This document shows positions 14,439 to 21,129 of a stretch of 26,817 bases of DNA, piece after piece. The position numbers and the translations under genes are program-made. Within the stretch, counting starts at the first letter, position 1, and every line of letters begins with the position of its first letter. The stretch is from Clostridiales bacterium UBA1206 (GTDB lineage: Bacteria; Bacillota; Clostridia; Oscillospirales; CAG-382), in the NCBI GenBank assembly GCA_002310055.1, contig DBXS01000004.1:16555-43371 (forward strand), in the 5' to 3' direction. A model generated the notes under the pieces. The model saw only the letters and a program-made list of their open reading frames with translations, was not told the DNA's origin and did no database searches.

Positions 14439-16697
14439 ATGGAACAGACGGCAATGATAGCGGAACGCCTTAAGTGGGCGCGCAATCTTTCGGATATTTC
14501 CGTGGCGGAAATGGCTCAGGCCACCGACGTCACGCCGGAAGTCTATCTTGAGCTCGAAAGCGGCGGAAGCGATTTTTCGTTCACGTTCCTCTACAAGTGC
14601 GCGACAAAGCTTGGAATAGATATTTCCGAACTTGTCAGCGGCTCGAACCCCACGCTTTCGTTCTACAACCTCACGCGCAGGGGCGAAGGTATGCCCATAA
14701 AGCGCCATTCGGAATTTGAATACCGCCATATTGCTCCGTATCTTAAAAACAGGATGTCAGAACCGTTCGTGGTCACCGCCAAATACGACCCGTTTCTGGA
14801 ATGCACCCCGATCGCGCTCACGCAGCACAGCGGCCAGGAGCTCGACTACGTCATAAGCGGCGAACTGAAAGTGCAGCTCGACGACCATATCGAGTATCTG
14901 CACGAGGGCGACTCGATCTATTTCGATTCCACGCACCGCCACGGGATGATCGCCTCCGGCGGCAGCGACTGCGTATTTCTGGCGGTGGTGTTCAAGGACA
15001 ACGTCATCATGCCCGCGCCCGATATCGCCGACAAGCCCGAAGACAAGCGCACCGCCGACGAATCCGATTACGAAGGGCTCATCTACAAAAATTTCGTGCG
15101 CGAGACGGTAGACGAAAACGGCTGCCTCGAAAAGATCGATTTTGTCGTTCCCCAAAACTTCAATTACGGCTACGACGTCGTCGACGCGCTGGCGCGCAAA
15201 TGTCCGGACAAACGCTGTTTGCTTTGGCTTTCTTCAACAAAGGAAGAAAAAGACTTTACTTTCCGCGACATTTCCCTGCTTTCCAACCGCACCGCGAATA
15301 TGTTCACTTCTATGGGCATAAACAAAGGCGACCGCGTGATGCTGGTGCTCAAACGCCATTACCAGTTCTGGATCGCGATAATAGCGCTGCATAAGATAGG
15401 CGCCGTGGCGATCCCCGCGACCAGCCTGCTCACCGCGCACGATTACGAATATCGCTTTAACGCGGCAAAGGTAAAAGCCATCGTCTGCACAGCGGAAGAC
15501 GGCTGCCCCGAACAGGTCGAAGCCGCCGAAAAGGCTTCGCCCACGCTCAAAATCAAGATAATCGCCAACGGCGAGCGCGCCGGCTGGAAACCGTTCAACA
15601 AAACGATCGCCGCCTACCCCGAAACGCTCACTCGCATAGAGACCGACAAGAGCGATCCCCAGATAATGTTCTTCACCTCCGGCACGACCGGCTACCCCAA
15701 GATCACGGTCCACAACGCCGCTTATCCTCTGGGACACATAGTCACCGCGCGCTGGTGGCATCACGTGGACCCCAACGGCATACACTTCACCATCGCCGAG
15801 ACCGGCTGGGGCAAGGCGCTGTGGGGCAAGCTCTACGGCCAGTGGCTGTGCGAAGGGTGCGTGTTCGTATACGATTTCAAAAAGTTCGCCGCCGAAGATA
15901 TTCTTCCGCTGTTTGCGAAATACAACATCACCACGTTCTGCGCGCCGCCCACGATGTACCGCTTCTTTGTTAAGGAAGACCTTTCCAAATACGATTTTTC
16001 CACCATCCAGCGCGCCACCATCGCCGGCGAGGCGCTCAACCCCGAAGTGGCTTACCAGTTCCGCAACGCCACGGGGCTGAAACTGCGCGAAGGTTTCGGC
16101 CAGACCGAGACCACGCTGGTCATAGGCAATCTGTTCAAGCGTCACAGCAAAGTGGGCTCCATGGGCCTGCCAAACCCGCAGTATAAAGTAGAGCTTATGG
16201 ATGAAAACGGCGAATTCTGCGCCGTGGGTAAAGTCGGCGAGATCGTCATATCGCTCGAAAATCCCCCGGTGGGACTGCTCGACTGCTATTACCTCAACCC
16301 CGACCGCACTTCCGAAGTCTGCCACGACGGCTGGTATCACACCGGCGACACCGCCTGGCGCGATGAAGACGGCTACTACTGGTACGTGGGCAGAGTCGAC
16401 GACGTCATCAAGTCTTCCGGCTACCGCATAGGGCCGTTCGAGATCGAATCGGTCATAATGGAACTCCCCTACGTTCTGGAATGCCTGGTGAGCGGCGCCC
16501 CCGACGAAGTCCGCGGTCAGGTGGTGAAAGCGACGATCGTGCTCACCAAAGGCACCGAACCGAGCGAGGCGCTCAAACAGGAGATCAAAAACTACGTAAA
16601 ATCCCACACCGCGCCTTACAAATACCCGCGCATTGTGGAATTTACCGATCACCTGGAAAAGACCATAAGCGGCAAGCTGATACGCAAAAAACAGTAA
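14439..16697 (+). CDS. XRE helix-turn-helix + cupin + AMP-forming acyl-CoA synthetase fusion
   Basis: A 752-residue three-part protein. Residues 7-67 form an XRE-type DNA-binding domain (ISVAEMAQATDVTPEVYLEL as the helix-turn-helix). Residues about 115-190 form a cupin barrel with QHSGQELDYVISGELKV and a HRH pair (H166, H168). Residues about 235-752 form an ANL-superfamily acyl-CoA synthetase. It has the phosphate loop FFTSGTTGYPK (411-421), the GEALNPE and REGFGQTETT adenine motifs, WYHTGDTAWRDEDGYYWYVG, the hinge GRVDDVIKSSGYRIGPFEIE, and the catalytic lysine K746 in ISGKLIR. The ligase half activates a carboxylic acid to acyl-CoA through acyl-AMP and looks closest to acetyl/medium-chain types. 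The ATG at 14439 is preceded by AGAGGTG, and the terminator hairpin excludes the upstream in-frame starts. The T-box suggests the product feeds amino acid synthesis. Confidence 0.92.
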   Translation: MEQTAMIAERLKWARNLSDISVAEMAQATDVTPEVYLELESGGSDFSFTFLYKCATKLGIDISELVSGSNPTLSFYNLTRRGEGMPIKRHSEFEYRHIAPYLKNRMSEPFVVTAKYDPFLECTPIALTQHSGQELDYVISGELKVQLDDHIEYLHEGDSIYFDSTHRHGMIASGGSDCVFLAVVFKDNVIMPAPDIADKPEDKRTADESDYEGLIYKNFVRETVDENGCLEKIDFVVPQNFNYGYDVVDALARKCPDKRCLLWLSSTKEEKDFTFRDISLLSNRTANMFTSMGINKGDRVMLVLKRHYQFWIAIIALHKIGAVAIPATSLLTAHDYEYRFNAAKVKAIVCTAEDGCPEQVEAAEKASPTLKIKIIANGERAGWKPFNKTIAAYPETLTRIETDKSDPQIMFFTSGTTGYPKITVHNAAYPLGHIVTARWWHHVDPNGIHFTIAETGWGKALWGKLYGQWLCEGCVFVYDFKKFAAEDILPLFAKYNITTFCAPPTMYRFFVKEDLSKYDFSTIQRATIAGEALNPEVAYQFRNATGLKLREGFGQTETTLVIGNLFKRHSKVGSMGLPNPQYKVELMDENGEFCAVGKVGEIVISLENPPVGLLDCYYLNPDRTSEVCHDGWYHTGDTAWRDEDGYYWYVGRVDDVIKSSGYRIGPFEIESVIMELPYVLECLVSGAPDEVRGQVVKATIVLTKGTEPSEALKQEIKNYVKSHTAPYKYPRIVEFTDHLEKTISGKLIRKKQ

Positions 16698-16710
16698 AAA
16701 GACATATAAA

Positions 16711-16743
16711 AAACCGTTCCGGAATTACCGGAACGGTTTTTTT
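16711..16743. terminator. Bidirectional terminator between synthetase fusion and surface protein 1
   Basis: A 12-bp perfect stem (AAACCGTTCCGG with its complement, 16711-16722 and 16728-16739) has loop AATTA. It is followed by a run of T on the plus strand and TTTTTTATATG on the minus strand, so it can end both convergent genes. Confidence 0.9.
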
Positions 16744-16765
16744 ACGCCTTGTTCAAGCAATTTAA

Positions 16766-18220
16766 TTATTTGCTCTTTTTAACGATGACAGCGCCGCCGA
16801 GAGCGATGACAGAGATAACAGCAAGAGCTATGATGCCTGCGTCGCCGGTGGTCGGGGTCACGGGTTTGGATTCCTCCGCGGGAGTGGATTCTTCAGCGGG
16901 TTCGGAAGATTCTTCGACAGGAGCAGCCGCTTCTGCGAGGACCTGAACTTCGGAGACCCAAACGTGGCCAGCGCCAGATCTGCAGAAGCAGACCTTGACG
17001 TAACGGCCGGTGAATTCGCCCTGAGCGAGATATGCCGGGAATTCCCAGCCTGCGCCGGCGCCTTCGCCTGCGAGTATTTCGGCTTTGTCAGCGGGAACTT
17101 CTATAGCGTCGCTATAGTTTTCACCGTCTTCGGAAACCGCGAAGGTGACTTTAACGGGAGCGGGGATGCCCCAGCCGTCGTAATGAACGGCATAAGCTCT
17201 GATAGCGATGAAGTCTTTGACTTCGCCGAGATCGACGACGGTGGTCAGGACGCCGCCGGCTTCTTCAGTGGCTTTGAGGCCGAGAAGATCGGTAGCGCTG
17301 TTGACGATGCCCACTATACCGTCGGTGAGTTTGCCGGTTTCATTGTCGTCATAACCGTCGTTGCGGGGATTGTTGTCGGCAACGGTGTAGGATTTGCCTT
17401 CGGCAAGGTTTTCAAGGTTTTCGGGAAGGGGTTCTGCGGGTTCGTCGGAAGATTCTTCAGCGGGTTCTTCGGAAGATTCTTCGACAGGAGCGGAACCGAC
17501 GGTGACAACGATAGCGGCGTCGTTCCAGCTGGTGTACGGGAAGTAAGAGTTGTTCTTGCTGCGGTCAATGTCTTCCTTTGCGAAATTGCAGTCGGCATTG
17601 AACGGAGCGATGATCGCGTTGTTGGCGATCTCTTCGGTCTTGCCGTTGGAAACGGTGATGAACATACCGAAATCGCTGGTAGCTTCAATTACAGAGAACG
17701 GGATTTTAGCCTGCATGAACAGCGAAGCTTCGCCTGAGACGGCCTCGGAGACAACGCCGTCGGTCGAGATCTCGACGGTGTCGGCGTTAGCGTGAAGCTG
17801 GCCGCATTTCTTTGCGAAATGGCTGGGCTGAGTGTCGCCGTCGTATTCAATATCCACAAAGTGGGTATAAACGGTGGCTTCGTCGTTGGTGCGGAACCAG
17901 AGTCTGATGTTAGTGCCTTTGCCGTTGCCCATGTTATCAGGGGAACCGATACCGGCATAGTTGGTGACTATTGCGACGTAAACGTTTTCGGCATCGCTCG
18001 CATAGAGATATGCGAACTGGTTGCCGCATACGCTGTTGTCGTCGGAGCCCTGGAATTTGCCTACGTTGATACCGTCAACGGCGACAGTTTTGGAAGTGTC
18101 GAACACATCCCAGAGAGACGAGGGGAAATCGGATGCGGAGACGTCGGCAGCGGAGACCAGGCAGACAGCCGCGGTCAGCACGATCGCCAGCGCGAGAACG
18201 AGAGATACAATCTTTTTCAT
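16766..18220 (-). CDS. Surface protein 1: CBM9/DOMON-like and discoidin-like domains, PTTGD tail
   Basis: A 484-residue secreted protein. The signal peptide ends near LVSA/AD (24/25). Residues about 25-242 form a beta-rich domain with YLYASDAENVYVAIVTNY, like CBM9/DOMON carbohydrate-binding folds. An EESSEEPAEESSDEPAEP linker (248-264) follows. Residues about 270-432 form a discoidin (F5/8C)-like domain with NLAEGKSYTV, KLTDGI, VVDLGEVKDF, VTFAVSEDGENYSDA and GRYVKV. The C-terminal PAEESTPAEESK linker leads into TPTTGD (455-460), a hydrophobic helix and KKSK. This tail resembles a sortase sorting signal (xPxTG), although no sortase gene is in the window, so a plain membrane anchor is possible. 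The ATG at 18220 has a perfect AGGAGG. It is a single-gene unit with its own promoter and is probably a glycan-binding or adhesion protein. Confidence 0.85.
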   Translation of the reverse strand: MKKIVSLVLALAIVLTAAVCLVSAADVSASDFPSSLWDVFDTSKTVAVDGINVGKFQGSDDNSVCGNQFAYLYASDAENVYVAIVTNYAGIGSPDNMGNGKGTNIRLWFRTNDEATVYTHFVDIEYDGDTQPSHFAKKCGQLHANADTVEISTDGVVSEAVSGEASLFMQAKIPFSVIEATSDFGMFITVSNGKTEEIANNAIIAPFNADCNFAKEDIDRSKNNSYFPYTSWNDAAIVVTVGSAPVEESSEEPAEESSDEPAEPLPENLENLAEGKSYTVADNNPRNDGYDDNETGKLTDGIVGIVNSATDLLGLKATEEAGGVLTTVVDLGEVKDFIAIRAYAVHYDGWGIPAPVKVTFAVSEDGENYSDAIEVPADKAEILAGEGAGAGWEFPAYLAQGEFTGRYVKVCFCRSGAGHVWVSEVQVLAEAAAPVEESSEPAEESTPAEESKPVTPTTGDAGIIALAVISVIALGGAVIVKKSK

Positions 18221-18250
18221 AGTTTTCCTCCTGTTTAGAAATAATGTTTG

Positions 18251-18265
18251 CAGTTGTATCTACTG
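18251..18265. repeat. Imperfect inverted repeat at the transcript start of surface protein 1
   Basis: CAGT and ACTG arms enclose a 7-nt centre (plus strand CAGTTGTATCTACTG). It begins 3 nt downstream of the -10 box. On its own it is weak. It is listed because the three sister genes carry inverted repeats at the same place. Confidence 0.35.
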
Positions 18266-18267
18266 TG

Positions 18268-18296
18268 ATAGTAGCACATAACGCTCAATATGTCAA
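18268..18296 (-). promoter_or_regulatory. Promoter of surface protein 1
   Basis: Minus strand TTGACA (18291-18296), a 17-nt spacer and extended -10 TGCTACTAT (TACTAT at 18268-18273). Confidence 0.8.
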
Positions 18297-18330
18297 TAGT
18301 TATTAACAAATTTGCAAAAAATGTAAGGAT

Positions 18331-18368
18331 GAAAAAAAGAAAGCCGTTCCGGCGTTTGCCGGAACGGC
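18331..18368 (-). terminator. Terminator of surface protein 2
   Basis: A perfect 11-bp stem (GCCGTTCCGGC 18343-18353 with 18358-18368) has a 4-nt loop. It is followed on the minus strand by TTTCTTTTTTTC. Confidence 0.92.
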
Positions 18369-18396
18369 CTTTGAGCTTTATTCGTTAAAAGTTGGA

Positions 18397-19467
18397 TTAT
18401 TTAACTTTTTTAACGACCACAGCGCCGCCGAGAGCGAGCACGGAGACTACTGCGAGAGCGATGATGCCCGCGTCGCCGGTGGTCGGGGTCACGGGTTTGG
18501 ATTCTTCAGCGGGGGTGGATTCTTCGGCAGGGGTGGATTCTTCGGCAGGGGTGGATTCTTCAGCAGCGGGTTCGGAAGTTTCGGGCTCGGAAACGGGTTC
18601 CACTACGGGTATGCCGTCACCGAGGGTGAGCGAATAGCCGTCGCCGGATTCGGTGAGGCTGAATACGTCGCCTGCGGACTGTCCGCGAAGGACCCACTTG
18701 AGAGTGGAGTAGACGCCGTCGTTAGCGGTCTCGTAACCGCCGGAAGACATAACTACCATAAGGATCTGATTTTCCTGAAGCACTACTTTGCCGTCCTGAT
18801 AGGTGACGCCGGCAGCGCCTTCGGGAGAGTTGGTGTGGGTGGCGCCGGTCTCGGCGGTCCAGCCGTTGGAATCGTTCCACAGGATCTTGTATTTGCCGTC
18901 GTCCTGTTTTTCGGCTATGGTGATCATGCTGCTGTTGAGTTTGACAGCCTTGTCGTTGCTTGTGAAAGCGTCCTGGGCGTTTACTTCAAATCCGCCTTCG
19001 GGAGCGTCGGCAGCGGTGAACACGGCAGCGCCGTAGCCGCCGTCGTTAAGGCCGGTAACGGCATAGGGGCCGGCGGGATCGATCGCTTCGGCGCCTTCGG
19101 GGAGCTCGACCGTGGTATAGGCGATCTCGCCTTCGACGTCGGCAGCGCCCACTACTTTGATGTAACGGATGTTGAGGAACGCTCTGTGTTTTCCGCCGCT
19201 CATTTCAAGAGTGAAGGTGGCGGCGCCGTCGGTGACGGCAACGTCGGCTTCGGCGTTGAGCTTGAAGAAGTTTTCGCCGTCGGCGGAGCCGAGAACGGTG
19301 ACTTTGCTGAGCCCTTCGGCGTTTGCGGGGGTGTAGGTCACGCTGAGGATGACTTTTTCTTCGCCGAGATCGAAGATCTTTTCATAGGAATCTTCGGCAG
19401 AGGCGAATACGGCGCAAAGCGTAAGCAGCATGGCGAACGCTATGACCGATGCCAGAAGTTTTTTCAT
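18397..19467 (-). CDS. Surface protein 2: discoidin-like N-terminus, EESTPA repeats, PTTGD tail
   Basis: A 356-residue secreted protein. The signal peptide MKKLLASVIAFAMLLTLC ends near FASA/ED. The first domain has VTVLGSADGENFFKL and NIRYIKVVG, typical discoidin-like strands. A second region (about 125-295), with ILWNDSNGWTAETGATHTNS and VLQENQILMVVMSSGG, is not recognised. A linker of three EESTPA units precedes the shared tail KPVTPTTGDAGIIALAV, a hydrophobic helix and KKVK (324-356). The start at 19467 has GGAGGG 9-10 nt upstream. An upstream in-frame ATG at 19506 lies at or before the predicted transcript start and is rejected. The role is probably cell-surface binding, and the ligand is unknown. 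Confidence 0.82.
   Translation of the reverse strand: MKKLLASVIAFAMLLTLCAVFASAEDSYEKIFDLGEEKVILSVTYTPANAEGLSKVTVLGSADGENFFKLNAEADVAVTDGAATFTLEMSGGKHRAFLNIRYIKVVGAADVEGEIAYTTVELPEGAEAIDPAGPYAVTGLNDGGYGAAVFTAADAPEGGFEVNAQDAFTSNDKAVKLNSSMITIAEKQDDGKYKILWNDSNGWTAETGATHTNSPEGAAGVTYQDGKVVLQENQILMVVMSSGGYETANDGVYSTLKWVLRGQSAGDVFSLTESGDGYSLTLGDGIPVVEPVSEPETSEPAAEESTPAEESTPAEESTPAEESKPVTPTTGDAGIIALAVVSVLALGGAVVVKKVK
18499..18570. repeat. 18-bp coding tandem repeat in surface protein 2
   Basis: About four copies of an 18-bp unit (plus strand GGATTCTTCGGCAGGGGT, with small variants) encode the EESTPA linker. The same unit recurs in the neighbouring surface genes, with most copies in surface protein 4. 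Confidence 0.8.
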
Positions 19468-19490
19468 AGATATTTCCCTCCAATTTAATT

Positions 19491-19502
19491 GTACGTTCGT
19501 AC
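19491..19502. repeat. Inverted repeat GTACG..CGTAC at the surface protein 2 transcript start
   Basis: GTACGTTCGTAC (5-bp arms, 2-nt centre) lies 9 nt beyond the -10 box, around +3 to +14 of the transcript. The minus-strand form GTACGAACGTAC matches 10 of 12 bases in the surface protein 3 leader (20982-20993), at nearly the same distance from its promoter. Confidence 0.6.
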
Positions 19503-19511
19503 TCACTATGG

Positions 19512-19540
19512 ATTATAACATCCATTTCGCCGCTTGTCAA
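19512..19540 (-). promoter_or_regulatory. Consensus promoter of surface protein 2
   Basis: Minus strand TTGACA (19535-19540), a 17-nt spacer and a perfect extended -10 TGTTATAAT (TATAAT at 19512-19517). It is fully consensus, so high basal strength is expected unless an operator controls it. Confidence 0.88.
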
Positions 19541-19634
19541 CAGGAAAATTTACCGTTTGCGCCAAAAGCGAAAGACAGTCGGCGCCGGCCGGCTGCCTGC
19601 CTTAACCATTCACTATTCACTCTTGCTTCTTATT

Positions 19635-19676
19635 CATAAAACAAAGGGCTGCGAAAACGCAGCCCTTTGTTTTATG
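19635..19676. terminator. Terminator of surface protein 3
   Basis: A 19-bp perfect stem (19635-19653 with 19658-19676, core AAAGGGCTGCG) has loop AAAA and A/T-rich outer arms. On the minus strand the 3' arm ends CCCTTTGTTTTATG. Confidence 0.9.
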
Positions 19677-19688
19677 CTTTATGCTGTT

Positions 19689-20957
19689 TTATTTGGATTT
19701 TTTAACGATAACAGCGCCGCCGAGAGCGATGACGGAAACGACTGCGAGAGCGATGATGCCAGCGTCGCCGGTCGTCGGGGTGACGGGTTTGGATTCTTCA
19801 GCGGGTTCGGATTCAGCGGGAGCAGCGGGTTCGCCTTCGGCGAGAACTTCGATCTCGGAGATCCAGATGTGGTTGGACTGACCGTCGTTCTGTTTGTAGT
19901 AAGTAACTTTTACGTAACGGCCGGTAAGGTTGCCTTCTGCAGAATAGAGGACGCCGGTCCAGTTGCCGCCGAAGCCGTCGAGGTTGGTGCCTTCGGTAAC
20001 GTCAGCAACTTCGGTGAAGTTTTCACCGTCTTCGGAGACAGCGAATTTGACGCCGCCGGGAGCGGAGATGCCCCAGTCGCCGTAAGTGGCGTCTGCGGTG
20101 ATCTTGGAGAAGTTCCTGACTTCGCCGAGGTCGATAACGATATCGACGTCAACTTCAACGTCAGCGTCCTGAGGATCGGGAAGAGTGCCTTTCATACCGA
20201 AGAAATCGGTAGAAGCGTCGGTAGCGTAAACGCCGTCGGTCAGTTTGGTGCCATCGGCGTCGTCCCAGCCGTCTCCGCGAGGAGTTGCGCCGGTAACGGT
20301 GTAGGTCTTGCCGGCTGCGATGTTTTCGAGGTTTTCGGGTTCAGCGGGGGTAGATTCTTCAGCGGGGGTGGATTCTTCAACGGGCTCGGTAACGCCTACG
20401 AGATACCAGGCAGTGCCTTTGTTGTCTTCGGTGATGCCCTGAAGGAGAGTGATGTCTTCTGCAGCAAGGTCGAGACCGTTAGCAAAATCGACAGACCAAA
20501 TGACTTCGCCGTTCTGGGAAACTTTGATGTACGCCACTTTGATGGTGCCGGTCGCATTCCAGAAGCCTATGCCCATCGATACTTTGTCGGGATCAAGACC
20601 GTCTTTGCTGAGGACCCAGCCGGTTTTTTCAACTTTGGTCCAGACGCCGTCTTCCACGGATTTATGCGTCGCATAGTCCTGCCAGCTGAGAAGGGTGCTG
20701 CCATTATACGGATAGCAGTTGAGATAAACGCTGCCATCGCCAGCGCAGCCTTCGAAGCAAACGAGAGCTTCTACGTCAACAGTGTAGTTGCCGTTGAGAA
20801 GATCGCCGGAGTACGCATAGTTAATGCAGGGAGCAGAGCCGGAACCGTCGTTGACGAGAACGAGGTACGCATCGGGTTCATCTTCTGCGGAAACCAGAAC
20901 GGTCGCCAGAGAAAGAACCATTGCAAGAGCAATAACGAGTGCTAAGAGTTTTTTCAT
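19689..20957 (-). CDS. Surface protein 3: jelly-roll-like and discoidin-like domains, PTTGD tail
   Basis: A 422-residue secreted protein. The signal peptide ends near LVSA/ED (24/25). Residues about 27-188 look like a beta-sandwich carbohydrate-binding domain (NYTVDVEALVCFEG, GTIKVAYIKVSQNGEVIW). An EESTPAEESTPAE linker (194-206) follows. The discoidin-like domain (209-374) is clearly homologous to that of surface protein 1: NIAAGKTYTV, KLTDGV, IVIDLGEVRNFSKI, VKFAVSEDGENFTEV, TGRYVKVTYY, IWISEIEVLAEG. The tail KPVTPTTGDAG, a hydrophobic helix and KKSK occupy 390-422. The start at 20957 has GGAGG. It has its own promoter and terminator. The likely role is binding of surface or environmental glycans. 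Confidence 0.85.
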   Translation of the reverse strand: MKKLLALVIALAMVLSLATVLVSAEDEPDAYLVLVNDGSGSAPCINYAYSGDLLNGNYTVDVEALVCFEGCAGDGSVYLNCYPYNGSTLLSWQDYATHKSVEDGVWTKVEKTGWVLSKDGLDPDKVSMGIGFWNATGTIKVAYIKVSQNGEVIWSVDFANGLDLAAEDITLLQGITEDNKGTAWYLVGVTEPVEESTPAEESTPAEPENLENIAAGKTYTVTGATPRGDGWDDADGTKLTDGVYATDASTDFFGMKGTLPDPQDADVEVDVDIVIDLGEVRNFSKITADATYGDWGISAPGGVKFAVSEDGENFTEVADVTEGTNLDGFGGNWTGVLYSAEGNLTGRYVKVTYYKQNDGQSNHIWISEIEVLAEGEPAAPAESEPAEESKPVTPTTGDAGIIALAVVSVIALGGAVIVKKSK

Positions 20958-20981
20958 TGATATTTTCCTCCATTTAAATTT

Positions 20982-20993
20982 GTACATACGTAC
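20982..20993. repeat. Inverted repeat at the surface protein 3 transcript start
   Basis: GTACATACGTAC (minus strand GTACGTATGTAC) starts 8 nt beyond the -10 box. The sequence from this repeat to the ribosome site (AAATTTAAATGGAGGAAAAT) is also close to that of surface protein 2. Confidence 0.55.
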
Positions 20994-21001
20994 TTGACTG
21001 T

Positions 21002-21030
21002 ATAATATCACAAGTTTTTTTATTTGTCAA
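21002..21030 (-). promoter_or_regulatory. Promoter of surface protein 3
   Basis: Minus strand TTGACA (21025-21030), a 17-nt spacer and extended -10 TGATATTAT (TATTAT at 21002-21007). Confidence 0.83.
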
Positions 21031-21080
21031 GATTTTTCTTTCATTTTTCTTCACATTTTTGAAATATTCTTTGCTTTAAC

Positions 21081-21115
21081 AAGCAAAAAGGCCTGCGCTT
21101 GCGCGCAGACCTTTT
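21081..21115 (-). terminator. Terminator of surface protein 4
   Basis: A stem of AAAAGG and CTGCGC with GCGCAG and CCTTTT (21086-21098 with 21103-21115) has one C/A mismatch and loop TTGC. On the minus strand it is followed by a T-run. Confidence 0.8.
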
Positions 21116-21129
21116 GAACGGGATGACGA

